A program made the translations under genes and the position numbers. Below, in pieces: positions 1 through 8,633 of a stretch of 64,000 nucleotides of DNA. The notes under the pieces are model-generated. The model was not told the DNA's origin. It did no database searches and saw only the letters and a program-made list of their open reading frames with translations. The first letter of the stretch is position 1. Every line of letters starts with the position of its first letter. This DNA comes from Flavobacterium aquidurense. Its GTDB lineage: Bacteria > Bacteroidota > Bacteroidia > Flavobacteriales > Flavobacteriaceae. The stretch is from contig FNPS01000011.1 of assembly GCA_900107365.1 (NCBI GenBank), positions 62,001-126,000 of the forward strand, read 5' to 3'.

Positions 1-1362
1 ATATCCCTGAGGTCCATCGCCCTGCAAAAATTTGTAATTGGTTCCGTCCACTTTTACCAGATTATCATATTTTACTGTTTGTATCCAGTTTCCATAATAA
101 TAACCTCTGTCATTTTTTGTCGCAGACGAAGGACCATTGTAACCTGCCCAGGAGTTGTAAGCGGCAAGTCTGGCATTCATCTTTAATTTATCTGTCAGCT
201 TGCTTTCATAACCAAATTCGCCACCATAATTTTTAAACAAATAATCTACTGTACTCCAGCGCAATACCGCATTGCTTGTCGTTTTATTAAAGTAATGCAT
301 CGTTTTACGATTTTGCTCTTCGTCAAGAAGCTGACTGTAGTAGCCGCGCAGGTAAATTTTATTTCTGTCGTTAAAACGAAAATCTGTTGCAAGGTTAAAT
401 CCTGTAGAAGTTCTTACTCCCTGGTAATTTCTAACATCGAGTGTGTTTACATTGTGCAATTGGTTACCGTAAACTACCTCATAATCATCTGTTGAATAAC
501 TGCGTTGATTGTAATTGGTCATCGCCAGAAAGCCGAATTTTTTATTAAAAAATCGGTTTCCGTACATAACAGTACTGTTGTATTTAAGTTTGTCTTCGGC
601 GCGAAGGTTAAACGGAAGAGCAACTGTTACACGCACGGTTTCTTTTTTAGGAGAAAATTTCGGAATATAATTGATTGTTCCTCCAATAGCATCTCCTTCA
701 TATTCTGGCGTGATCGCTTTAACTACCTGTATATATTCCAGAAACTCTGTTGGAAGTAAATCCATTGGTACTGTTCGATTTCCCAATAAATCACCTGAAG
801 TTTTGGCTGATGGCATTCTGTCTCCATTAATCGTAGCCGAACTCCATTGCGAAGGTGTTCCTCTAACGGTAACATATCGGCCCTCTCCCTGATCTCTGTC
901 GATACTTACTCCTGGAATTCTCTGTACGGCTTCTGCAGCACTAATATCCGGCATTTTACCTATAGCGTCTGCACTTACAACGTCCATAATAGCATTAGAC
1001 TTTTGACGCATATCTATTGCCTTTTTCTCGCCGCTGGTGTAATATTCCAAAACTACTTCTTTCAGTTTTTCTTCCTGACCTGCCAGTACAATATTTCCCA
1101 AATCAATATTGGATGAAGCAACATTGATTTGAATGTCTTTTGTTGTATGATTTGAACTTGAAATTTCTAAATGATAATGCCCTGGTTTTAATGTAAAAGA
1201 GAAATTACCATTTTTATCATTATTCACGGTTTTAGATTGTTCTATAACCAAAATTGAAGCCGGATGTAAAGGTCCGGATTCATTACTAATTTTACCTTTA
1301 ATTTCTTGAGCGTATGTAGAAGTAAAAAATAATGAAGCTGCAATGTACAGTACTGTTTTCAT
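1..1362 (-). CDS. TonB-dependent receptor, 3' end cut off by the window edge
   Basis: Outer-membrane TonB-dependent transporter for an unknown ligand. The reverse strand is open from 1362 to position 1. The protein starts MKTVLYIAASLFF...TYAQ (signal peptide), then a carboxypeptidase-regulatory-like beta-sandwich (about residues 20-100), then a plug domain with IPGVSIDRDQGEGRYVTVRG and a SATINGDRMP segment, then the first barrel strands. An in-frame ATG at 1443 would add 27 residues ahead of the signal peptide, so I prefer 1362. The C-terminal barrel lies outside the window. It is divergent from an XRE-cupin regulator (1545), and a 19-bp palindrome lies between them. That palindrome resembles the sites in the phosphonate locus at 20.6 kb, so a phosphorus-related ligand is possible. 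The ligand is inference only. Confidence 0.88.
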   Translation of the reverse strand, partial: MKTVLYIAASLFFTSTYAQEIKGKISNESGPLHPASILVIEQSKTVNNDKNGNFSFTLKPGHYHLEISSSNHTTKDIQINVASSNIDLGNIVLAGQEEKLKEVVLEYYTSGEKKAIDMRQKSNAIMDVVSADAIGKMPDISAAEAVQRIPGVSIDRDQGEGRYVTVRGTPSQWSSATINGDRMPSAKTSGDLLGNRTVPMDLLPTEFLEYIQVVKAITPEYEGDAIGGTINYIPKFSPKKETVRVTVALPFNLRAEDKLKYNSTVMYGNRFFNKKFGFLAMTNYNQRSYSTDDYEVVYGNQLHNVNTLDVRNYQGVRTSTGFNLATDFRFNDRNKIYLRGYYSQLLDEEQNRKTMHYFNKTTSNAVLRWSTVDYLFKNYGGEFGYESKLTDKLKMNARLAAYNSWAGYNGPSSATKNDRGYYYGNWIQTVKYDNLVKVDGTNYKFLQGDGPQGY

Positions 1363-1482
1363 GACTTTTTCCTGCAATGTTAAGCCAACTTTATTTTTAT
1401 ACTGGATTAGGCTACCAGTTATAGCAAAAAGATTTAATTCCATTTTTTTGTTTATTTTTACAGTGCAATATTACTATACAAA

Positions 1483-1501
1483 TGTTTACTATATGTAAAC
1501 A
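1483..1501. promoter_or_regulatory. Perfect inverted repeat, candidate XRE-cupin operator (site 1)
   Basis: TGTTTAC-TATAT-GTAAACA: two perfect 7-bp arms separated by 5 bp, between the divergent TonB receptor and XRE-cupin genes. Variants with the same 7-5-7 geometry occur at 20590-20608, 20781-20799 and 27495-27513. It is probably the binding site of one or both XRE-cupin regulators in this window. Confidence 0.6.
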
Positions 1502-1544
1502 AACCATGAAGTAATGTTTAATATTAATTAACTTTTGTACACAT

Positions 1545-2120
1545 ATGCTAAACATGGAAGGTGCCATTATATTAGAAATAAGCAAACGAATTAAAAGTTA
1601 TCGCCTTGAGAAAGGACTTACATTACAGGAACTTGCTGATTTAAGTGGCGTTACAAAAGGCATGGTGTCACAAATTGAAAACGGAAGAAGTATACCTTCG
1701 CTAACCGTTTTGTTAAGTATAGTAAGCTCTTTACAAATAAACCTTAGCGAATTTTTTAAAGATATTAATGAGGAGGAAAGTATCGTTTTAATAAAGAAGA
1801 AAGGAACTTATGAATCTTTTCAAAAAGAAGGATCTAATGGTTTCTCGTACGAACGTTTTATAACGCGTACTATTAAAAACTCTACGATAGATATTGTTTT
1901 TTTGACTCTGGAACCTAATAGCACCCGAGACCAGGTTACAACCGATGCTTATGAATATAAGTATATACTTTCAGGTGAAGTTGACTATCTTATTGCAGAG
2001 GAAATTTATTCTTTAAAAGAAGGAGATTCTTTGTTTTTTGATGGAAGACTTAATCATGTACCAATCAACAGAAGTAAAAAGCCATGCAAAATGCTGATAA
2101 TTTACTTTTTTGATAATTAA
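1545..2120 (+). CDS. XRE-family transcriptional regulator with C-terminal cupin sensor
   Basis: DNA-binding regulator of 191 residues. An HTH_3 domain occupies about residues 12-66 (LTLQELADLSGVTKGMVSQIE is the helix-turn-helix). A small cupin follows at about 115-190, with PNSTRD, the EGDSLFF turn and an HVP histidine. The start at 1545 gives MLNMEGAIILEI; the second Met (codon 4) is equally possible. It is a clear paralogue of the regulator at 16520: the cupin halves share PNS-RD-VTDA-E-KYI and the NR...C-ML--YF ending. It is divergent from a TonB receptor across a palindrome, which fits autoregulation plus control of the receptor. XRE-cupin proteins usually sense a small metabolite; here possibly an aminophosphonate (inference). 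Confidence 0.88.
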   Translation: MLNMEGAIILEISKRIKSYRLEKGLTLQELADLSGVTKGMVSQIENGRSIPSLTVLLSIVSSLQINLSEFFKDINEEESIVLIKKKGTYESFQKEGSNGFSYERFITRTIKNSTIDIVFLTLEPNSTRDQVTTDAYEYKYILSGEVDYLIAEEIYSLKEGDSLFFDGRLNHVPINRSKKPCKMLIIYFFDN

Positions 2121-2197
2121 TGCAAACATTCGATTTAAGTAACAAGCTGTCGACAAGTTATCATAACCTGAACCTCTACTGGTTGATTGTAAAAATA

Positions 2198-2225
2198 GAA
2201 AGGGCAGTTCAAATCCCTTTTTCTA
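2198..2225 (+). terminator. Probable terminator after the XRE-cupin gene
   Basis: A short hairpin (AAAGGG ... CCCTTT) is followed by a T-run, about 80 bp after the stop of the regulator. The stem is short, so this is a modest call. Confidence 0.4.
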
Positions 2226-2284
2226 CGATAAAGGCCTGAAAATAAGGAAAAAAATATTTCAAAAGTTAAAAGAAAAAGCCATAA

Positions 2285-2312
2285 ATCCTGCAAATTAAAC
2301 GATTTGCAGGAT
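2285..2312. terminator. 11-bp perfect hairpin between convergent genes
   Basis: ATCCTGCAAAT and ATTTGCAGGAT form a perfect stem with a 6-base loop, just beyond the stop of the serine hydrolase on the reverse strand. There is only a broken T-tract, so termination is likely but not certain. Confidence 0.5.
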
Positions 2313-2340
2313 CAATTGCCCAAATCCTTTATATTATCTT

Positions 2341-3477
2341 TTAGCCGTTGTTTGTATTTTTTTGTATTTTTTCGAAAATCTCATTTAATGTATCTTGCAT
2401 CTCTTTTGCCGTATTTTCACCGCTTTGGTTTGTAATAATAAATATGCCCAGATTATATTTTGGTATGATGTAAATAAAACATTGCGAACGAAAAACACCG
2501 CCGTGATGGACATATTCTGTTCCTAATTTTTCATTTTTAAAAATCTGCCAACAATATCCTGAACTAAATTCATCATTAAATTTAACAAGTGGTTTGTGAG
2601 ACTCTTCTATTTCAGGATTGTTTTTTAACTGATAGTTGACATACTTTATCATATCGGGAAGCGTAGCTTTAACATTGGCAGACGAACCCCAGGGTAATGC
2701 TGGAAATTGAGAAGTTATTTCATTAAAATCACAATGGTAGCCTACTGCAAGGTTTTCTTGTTCGCTTTTTGACAGACTCAATTTGGTATTGTTCATTTGA
2801 ATGTTTTTCGTCAGGTATTCTGTTAATAAAACATCAAACTTGTTGTGATATACTTTTTCTAAAACCATACTCAATAATTCAATTCCTGCATTTGAATAGG
2901 CAAATTTATATCCTGAAACTGTATCAATTTTTACGGTATGCAAGTCCCTTAAAAAATCTTTTTGTTTGTAGTTTTTCAAAACATTGTTAATGTTTTCAGG
3001 CGTATTTTTATTAGTGAAATCTTTATAAAGGTCATTCACATCTAAAGGAAGCATTTTTGGTAATCCACTGGTGTGAGTTACCAAATCTTTTATGAGAATA
3101 GCATGACCATTGTATTTTAAATTTGGATAATCTTCAGATAAATAGTTTTGAACAGGATCTTCAAGTTTTAATTTATTCTCCAAAACTGCTTTTGCAACTA
3201 ATGTTCCTGTGAAAGTTTTGCTTAACGAACCAATTTCATAGATGGTCTGGTTAGTTGGCACGTTCGCTTTTCCTTTTTCCAGTTCGCCGTAATGTCCGAT
3301 AAATTCTTGTCCCTGATAAACGATTCCGATCGATACCGAATTGATCAATGGTTTGTCAACCATTTTATTGGCAGCACTATCAACTAAAGATTTAAGATTG
3401 ATATTTACTTTTAATGAACTTTGTGCTACGCCAAAAACTGAAAATAATAAAAAAATAAAAAGACCTGTTTTTTTCAT
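2341..3477 (-). CDS. Exported serine hydrolase of the beta-lactamase / PBP4-like family
   Basis: Penicillin-binding-protein-like serine hydrolase of 378 residues with a cleavable signal peptide (MKKTGLFIFLLFSVFGVAQS). The class C beta-lactamase fold motifs are visible: the nucleophile SxxK is S84-LS-K87 in EIGSLSKTFTG, the YxN motif is in FAYSNAG, and the third box is HHGG near residue 320. Such proteins may be esterases, peptidases or D-aminopeptidases; the substrate cannot be read from the sequence. It is periplasmic by inference. It lies downstream of an AraC gene on the same strand, but a strong hairpin at 3545-3591 separates them, so it is probably transcribed separately. Confidence 0.88.
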   Translation of the reverse strand: MKKTGLFIFLLFSVFGVAQSSLKVNINLKSLVDSAANKMVDKPLINSVSIGIVYQGQEFIGHYGELEKGKANVPTNQTIYEIGSLSKTFTGTLVAKAVLENKLKLEDPVQNYLSEDYPNLKYNGHAILIKDLVTHTSGLPKMLPLDVNDLYKDFTNKNTPENINNVLKNYKQKDFLRDLHTVKIDTVSGYKFAYSNAGIELLSMVLEKVYHNKFDVLLTEYLTKNIQMNNTKLSLSKSEQENLAVGYHCDFNEITSQFPALPWGSSANVKATLPDMIKYVNYQLKNNPEIEESHKPLVKFNDEFSSGYCWQIFKNEKLGTEYVHHGGVFRSQCFIYIIPKYNLGIFIITNQSGENTAKEMQDTLNEIFEKIQKNTNNG

Positions 3478-3544
3478 GGTTTGTAAATTTGAGTTTTAAA
3501 ATCTATTACAAATATGCTTTAAACAATCTTCAAAAACGTCCTGC

Positions 3545-3591
3545 TAAAAAAGTCGGACTTCTTTTTATTCCTAAATTGAGTCCGACTTTTT
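3545..3591 (-). terminator. Terminator of the AraC-family gene
   Basis: Stem AGTCGGACT / AGTCCGACT with a 19-base loop. On the reverse strand the stem is followed by TTTTTT. It lies between the AraC stop (3629) and the serine hydrolase start (3477). Confidence 0.7.
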
Positions 3592-3628
3592 ACAGAGAAA
3601 AGTTCGACTATTTACAATAGTTTAAAAA

Positions 3629-4756
3629 TCAAGACTTTCGGAATTCTGTTGGCGTTAAATTGGTGTATTTTTTAAATGAAGAATGGAACGATGATTTTGA
3701 ATTAAACCCGACTTCATAAAAGATTTCCGAAACTTTTAATTCTTTTTTTGCAGGATCTTTTAGAAAGGTCATTGCTTTTTGAATGCGATATTCATTCACA
3801 AAATCAAAAAAGTGCTGATTGATATGGTGGTTAATTAAAACAGACAGATCACGAACTGGAATTTTCGCCTGATCTGCAAGTTCCTGAATCGTAAGTGCAG
3901 GTTCTAAAAAAGGCTCTTTTTCAAGCATAAATTTTTTAAGCTGTTCTATTTGGATACTATGTGTTTCGTCAGTTATATTTTCATTTTCTGAAGTGTCGAC
4001 GAAATTTTTTGTCAGCTGTAATGTAGAATCAATTCCGCGAAAAAGTTCCGGATAACTTAATACCTTTAATATAAACCAGCAGGCTGTAAATAACACAGTA
4101 ATTCCTGTCATCACATTCATCCAGAGAAATAACTCATAATAATCTGTATATCTCAGTATATTTTTGGTAATGACTACTGCATGTACAATTATGAACGCAA
4201 TTGTCATCTGAAATAACCATTTGTGCACTAATGTGTTTGGATTGGTATAATTTTCAAGATAAATTTTCCTGTTCTTTTTCAGGATGATGAATATGGCAAC
4301 GATATAAAAGAAAAACTGAAATTCAAAAAGTATCTGATGAAAATATATTTCGGGACTATGCGCCCAATGTTCATAAAAATAGCTCTTAGCCGCATCGTTT
4401 GCAAGATAAAATCTTGGGACTAAGCTTAAATTAATCATTATAAAAGGAATGAGATGAAGTAAATGCTTTCTTTTTAATTTAAAATCAGAATAACAAACAG
4501 CATTTACATATAAATAGAAAACAGGCATTCCCAATAAGTGACAAGAAATTCTGGGACCGTGCAAAAACATATAATTATTAATGAACCTATACATAAAAAA
4601 TCCGCTGGTATCAATTGCATTTATGATTAGAAAAGTCGCAAATAACCGGTTTTCTATTTTGTTTTTTGTTTTGATAGTAAATAAAAACAAAGCCAGAAGC
4701 AGCGATATAAAAACAGCAATTGAAGAAATAACTTCCAGAAAACTTAATTTATCCAT
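3629..4756 (-). CDS. AraC-family regulator with N-terminal membrane domain
   Basis: 375 residues. The first 240 or so residues contain about six to seven hydrophobic segments, followed by a linker and a C-terminal AraC HTH_18 domain (about 270-375; IQELADQAKIPVRDLSVLINHHINQHF..., then GFNSKSSFHSSFKKYTNLTPTEFRKS). Membrane-anchored AraC proteins of this layout are common in Bacteroidetes and are thought to sense an envelope signal. The target genes are unknown. The related protein at 7497-8633 has the same architecture. Confidence 0.88.
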   Translation of the reverse strand: MDKLSFLEVISSIAVFISLLLALFLFTIKTKNKIENRLFATFLIINAIDTSGFFMYRFINNYMFLHGPRISCHLLGMPVFYLYVNAVCYSDFKLKRKHLLHLIPFIMINLSLVPRFYLANDAAKSYFYEHWAHSPEIYFHQILFEFQFFFYIVAIFIILKKNRKIYLENYTNPNTLVHKWLFQMTIAFIIVHAVVITKNILRYTDYYELFLWMNVMTGITVLFTACWFILKVLSYPELFRGIDSTLQLTKNFVDTSENENITDETHSIQIEQLKKFMLEKEPFLEPALTIQELADQAKIPVRDLSVLINHHINQHFFDFVNEYRIQKAMTFLKDPAKKELKVSEIFYEVGFNSKSSFHSSFKKYTNLTPTEFRKS

Positions 4757-4972
4757 TTATTTTTTTTGTGAAAATAATATATAACTGAGGAACAAAAATC
4801 TTTCAGAAATACTATTTTTAATTTTAATAAGATGCCTTTTTTTTAATTTGCCGTGTGGTGCAGACCTTTTTTGCCACAAAGTAAAAATACACTATCCCCC
4901 TTCTCCAAGAAACAGAAAACCTTTAAATTTGTTAAGAAGCTTACCGTTACTGCCTTGTCCTGACAATTTCCT

Positions 4973-5671
4973 TTAACAAATCAGCAACAATCTGTATTCC
5001 CCTTCATTTTCTGATGGCGCTCTGTGAATACAGGGTAACACTTGTTGTTTTGGATGATCTACGGCCAGTCGCCAAAGATGTCCTAATCCTAAATTAACAG
5101 GTTGTGCATCTGCGTGGACCTGATAATGCAAATCAAAGTAATTCTCCTTCAAAAAGTTTTCGAATTCTTCCTCTGTTCCATCATGCAATTCCTTTAGTTT
5201 TGCCCGGATTTCCGGAATTACTATTTTTTGGTCTGCCTGCGAATTAGAAATAATATCACTTGCCGCTCCGTGATAGGTACATAAAAAAGTATCTGTTGCA
5301 ATGGGCGAACGATCAACATGAAACGAATATACATCAGTGGATATGAAATCAAATTCATCATCACGCTCATAACACTTCAGTAAATTAAGAGCGGGAGAAG
5401 CGCCAAAATCAGTTAATAATTGCAAATCATTTAAGATTATTTCTCTTGCTGTATTCCCTTTTTCTGATAGTGTAAGTGCAACCAGATCTTCAGGATAAAC
5501 TTCCGTTATATTTTCCTTTAAAGATAATTGGCTCACAATCTCTTTAAAATCACCATCCAAATTTCTATACCAGCATAGCGCATTTATTTCTCCCTTGAAA
5601 TCGGTATGCACAAGCTCAGAGAAAGTAGCCACTATACCAATTTGGCTGCTGGCAGAAAATGTATTACTCAT
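4973..5671 (-). CDS. DUF1826-like protein
   Basis: 232 residues, soluble, no signal peptide. I recognise it as probably DUF1826: an N-terminal half with CWYR, then FHVDRSPIATDTFLCTYHGAASD, and a C-terminal LPCIHRAPSENEGEYRLLLIC. The conserved His/Asp/Cys residues could bind metal. In proteobacteria DUF1826 genes are often linked to zinc homeostasis; whether that holds here is unknown. It stands alone. An inverted repeat (5703-5728) lies 30 bp upstream of the start and could be its operator. Confidence 0.6.
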   Translation of the reverse strand: MSNTFSASSQIGIVATFSELVHTDFKGEINALCWYRNLDGDFKEIVSQLSLKENITEVYPEDLVALTLSEKGNTAREIILNDLQLLTDFGASPALNLLKCYERDDEFDFISTDVYSFHVDRSPIATDTFLCTYHGAASDIISNSQADQKIVIPEIRAKLKELHDGTEEEFENFLKENYFDLHYQVHADAQPVNLGLGHLWRLAVDHPKQQVLPCIHRAPSENEGEYRLLLIC

Positions 5672-5702
5672 AGTATAATGGTATGAAACTAGTTAATTCA
5701 TA

Positions 5703-5728
5703 GCATACAAAAATATATAATAGTATGC
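5703..5728. promoter_or_regulatory. Inverted repeat upstream of the DUF1826-like gene
   Basis: GCATAC and GTATGC arms are separated by a 14-bp AT-only spacer, immediately upstream of the gene starting at 5671. It may be an operator or a chance palindrome in AT-rich DNA. Confidence 0.3.
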
Positions 5729-5860
5729 AGTTACGGCATTTTTATCGCTTTAAACTTTTGGAGTTAATGCTTTTCTGTTACAAAAAACTAAGGCGGTTTT
5801 CTAATACTTATAGCAAATTTTAGGATATAATCGCAGAACCACGAACCAATATGGAGCATA

Positions 5861-5895
5861 AAAAAACCTTATTCTTTTTTTGAATAAGGTTTTTT
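5861..5895. terminator. Strong bidirectional terminator
   Basis: AAAAAACCTTATTC and GAATAAGGTTTTTT form a 14-bp perfect stem, located after the stop of the outer-membrane protein gene (reverse strand, stop at 5939). Confidence 0.85.
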
Positions 5896-5938
5896 AGTTT
5901 AATCGCTTACATTTTTTAAGCGATGAAATTATTAAGTT

Positions 5939-6493
5939 TTAGAAAAAGAAATACCCCACAGATAATTGAAATACGCCGTTTTTATTTTTAGCGGAATACC
6001 CCTCTAAATTATTAATATCAGTTAATCCCAAATTATATCGTACACCAAAATTAAGTCCGTTGTCCAATTTATAGCCTAAGCCAAAATTAACACCAAAATC
6101 AACAGTATTAAACGAATCTTTTACATCTGTCTTCTCATTTTTAGCAGCAAGTAAAAAACCTATTTGCGGTCCGGCTTCAAGGCTCAATCCTTTTGTCACA
6201 TAGTATTTTCCCATTAAAGGAACATTTAGATAACTTAAGGCAATTGTATTATCATTGAAACTATACCCCTGCCCGGAATACATTAATTCAGGTTGAAAAG
6301 AAAATTTATCTGAAATAGGAATTTCTGATAAAACACCAATATTAAATGAGGTCACAGCATCGATACCATTGGTATTATCTCCGCTTATAGTTGCGAAGTT
6401 CAAACCTCCTTTGGCACCAAATTTAATCTCTTGGGCAGTAACATTTGCAAATCCTAAAACTGTAACAACAGCTAGTAATAAAAATTTTTTCAT
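5939..6493 (-). CDS. PorT-type small outer-membrane beta-barrel protein
   Basis: 184 residues with a signal peptide (MKKFLLLAVVTVLGFANVTAQE) and an outer-membrane beta-barrel (OMP_b-brl_2/PorT-like). GAKGGLNFATISG begins the barrel, and alternating hydrophobic strands end in FQLSVGYFFF with the terminal aromatic typical of BamA-inserted barrels. The function is unknown; such proteins are often structural or adhesin-like. Its 5' flank (6494-6590) is closely similar to the 5' flank of the barrel gene at 6870-7409, including an AraC 3' end, so the pair derives from a tandem duplication of an [AraC - OMP] unit. Confidence 0.85.
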   Translation of the reverse strand: MKKFLLLAVVTVLGFANVTAQEIKFGAKGGLNFATISGDNTNGIDAVTSFNIGVLSEIPISDKFSFQPELMYSGQGYSFNDNTIALSYLNVPLMGKYYVTKGLSLEAGPQIGFLLAAKNEKTDVKDSFNTVDFGVNFGLGYKLDNGLNFGVRYNLGLTDINNLEGYSAKNKNGVFQLSVGYFFF

Positions 6494-6581
6494 AAAAAGT
6501 AATTTTAATTATTTGAATCCAAAATTCGTTTAAGAAAAACTATAAAAGGTATCAAAAGCTTAAAATTGTACAAATTGGTAC

Positions 6582-6690
6582 TTATTTATTGGTCTTTTTA
6601 TAGTAGTCCGGTGTCTGGCCAATCCCATTTTTAAAGGTTTTATAAAAAATTGTTTTTGAAGTAAACCCAGATTCTAATTCCTCGACTGGT
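6582..6690 (-). pseudogene. Relic of an AraC-family regulator (C-terminal end only)
   Basis: The reverse strand reads ESGFTSKTIFYKTFKNGIGQ followed by TPDYYKKTNK and a stop at 6582-6584. This matches the C-terminus of the intact AraC protein at 7497-8633 (ESGFTSKTTFYKAFKKVTGQ, TPNEYKNTNK). Upstream of about 6690 the similarity is lost and there is no open frame for the rest of the gene. The non-coding sequence on its left side is also similar to that left of the intact gene. Confidence 0.8.
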
Positions 6691-6869
6691 GCAATATCCA
6701 GTTGGTTAACATAAAGTTGTTTCAGTGGAGTATTACAAAATAAAAAAGCTTCAGATTTTTCTGAAGCTGTGTCTTAATCGCAGGAGGTATTCTAATATCT
6801 AACCGATATGATTTTTATAAAGTTGTCATAAGAATTCGACATCTTTATCAGACTGAATCTTACGTTTTG

Positions 6870-7409
6870 TTAAAATCGATATCCGGCACTTAGTCCAAAT
6901 TTTGCAACAATAGTATGATCTGTTTTATCTGCATTGATTAATATACCGCCATAACCAACATTTGCTTCAAAAAGAAATCCGCTTTTACTGACCCATTTCC
7001 AGCCTCCGCCGGCACCGAGAGCAAAATTAATTACGTCGGGATTTTCGGTATATATTGAATGATCTTCTGAAGTGTATATTTTTTTGCCATCTGTTGAAGC
7101 CAGCATTCCAAATCCCTCAACAAACCAGCCTGATGCGTATTTTTTACCAAAATATCTTCTGTAATACGGAGATATTGAATAATTTAAATCTTTTTCATTC
7201 TTTGTATTGTCAAACACATAATAAATAGAAAGCCCTAATGACGAATTATGATTTAAATGTCTTTCGTAACCAACCTGAAAGGATTGCCCTAAAGGAGCAA
7301 GAGCATTTGATTTAATTTCATTATTTTTCTGATAAGGATCCGCTCCATTTTGAGCATTGATACAATGAAAGGCAAACAAAATGATCAGTAGTAAAAAGTT
7401 TTTTTTCAT
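6870..7409 (-). CDS. Small outer-membrane beta-barrel protein (DUF3575-like)
   Basis: 179 residues with a signal peptide (MKKNFLLLIILFAFHCINAQ) and an amphipathic strand pattern ending in KFGLSAGYRF, as expected of an outer-membrane barrel. The N-terminal NEIKSNALAPLGQSFQVGYERHL resembles DUF3575-type barrels. Function unknown. It lies just downstream of the AraC gene (reverse strand, stop at 7497), 87 bp away, so the regulator may control it. Its upstream region is duplicated at 6494-6590. Confidence 0.75.
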   Translation of the reverse strand: MKKNFLLLIILFAFHCINAQNGADPYQKNNEIKSNALAPLGQSFQVGYERHLNHNSSLGLSIYYVFDNTKNEKDLNYSISPYYRRYFGKKYASGWFVEGFGMLASTDGKKIYTSEDHSIYTENPDVINFALGAGGGWKWVSKSGFLFEANVGYGGILINADKTDHTIVAKFGLSAGYRF

Positions 7410-7496
7410 AAAAAGTGATTTGAATTATTTAATTCAAAATTCATATAAGAAAAACTATAAAAGGTTTCAAAAGCTTAAAACTGTATAAATTGGTAC

Positions 7497-8633
7497 TTAT
7501 TTGTTGGTGTTTTTATATTCGTTTGGCGTCTGGCCCGTAACTTTTTTAAAGGCTTTATAAAAAGTGGTTTTTGAAGTAAACCCGGATTCTAGTCCCATTG
7601 CCAGCAAATTATAGTTTTCATATTCAGAATTGGAGATCATTTCCTTGACCGCTTCAACCCGGTATTGATTGATGTAATTGGCAAAGTTATCTCCTGTGAT
7701 AGTGTTTATAATTTGTGAAACATAGCCCGCGCTTATACCTAGTTTTTCGGCAACCTTTTCTCTGTTTAAGGTACTGTCTGTATAAATGTGCTGCTCTTTG
7801 CAAAGAAGTTCCAGTTTTTGAAAATAAAGATTATCTGCCGTCATAGGCTCCCTATATTCCTGTAATGCACTATTGTCTACAATTTGAAGATTACTATACG
7901 AAAGAGTTAGATCTGTATTTAGAAAATTATAAACAGCATCTTTGTTATTGGCCAGTTTGTATTTGTAAATGCCTATATAAGCAGTCCAGTGAATTATGAA
8001 TGTTGCAGATAAAGCCAAAATGCTCATAGTAGAAGAAAGATCAAAGGGAATAAATAAGCTGGCCAGATAAATAATAAGAAAAGCGAATAACAATGAAGTA
8101 ACAATTGTCAATAAGGTAATGATCCATTTTTTTTCCTGTGTATCTTTTAAATGTTTTACCATAAAATAAGAGTAAAGCGACAGGAATGGAATGAAGGTAA
8201 TGGCTAAGACAAGATGAATTAAACCAAGTATTTCGATGAGAACACTGCCTGACTCAGGAATAGTATAAATTCCGGCAACACGATCAAGATCTTGTGAAAT
8301 AGTAAGGACAGCGGAATAGACAAATGGAATAAAACACAAATAAATTTTTTGTTTGCTTCTTACAGTGTCATCAATCCGGTGTATAATAAACATAAACAAG
8401 AAAGGAGGAATTAGAAATTCCCACTCGATATGGTCAATAAAACGAAGAAAGGGATAAGGAGTAAAGGCGTCTTCAACCTCAAAAACATGATTCAGTAAAA
8501 TAATTGAAAGCGTAAATAGTAAGTATGCCAAATATTTATTTGAATTACTATTGAATAAGGAAGACTTTAAAATAATTAAGCCTAAGATTATTCCCTGAAA
8601 AACCGCTATATTTAAAAGTGTTGTATAAATCAA
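7497..8633 (-). CDS. AraC-family regulator with N-terminal membrane domain
   Basis: 378 residues. Residues 1-235 carry about seven hydrophobic helices. The AraC domain is at about 275-378 (LNREKVAEKLGISAGYVSQI, then GLESGFTSKTTFYKAFKKVT). It is probably an inner-membrane one-component regulator. The 3' end is duplicated as a relic at 6582-6690. The neighbouring outer-membrane barrel genes at 6870 and 5939 are the likely targets (inference from proximity). Confidence 0.87.
   Translation of the reverse strand: MIYTTLLNIAVFQGIILGLIILKSSLFNSNSNKYLAYLLFTLSIILLNHVFEVEDAFTPYPFLRFIDHIEWEFLIPPFLFMFIIHRIDDTVRSKQKIYLCFIPFVYSAVLTISQDLDRVAGIYTIPESGSVLIEILGLIHLVLAITFIPFLSLYSYFMVKHLKDTQEKKWIITLLTIVTSLLFAFLIIYLASLFIPFDLSSTMSILALSATFIIHWTAYIGIYKYKLANNKDAVYNFLNTDLTLSYSNLQIVDNSALQEYREPMTADNLYFQKLELLCKEQHIYTDSTLNREKVAEKLGISAGYVSQIINTITGDNFANYINQYRVEAVKEMISNSEYENYNLLAMGLESGFTSKTTFYKAFKKVTGQTPNEYKNTNK

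Noticed and set aside
295..1116. Plus-strand open frames
   Set aside because: They lie antisense to the TonB receptor, whose reverse-strand frame is open throughout with clear domain motifs.
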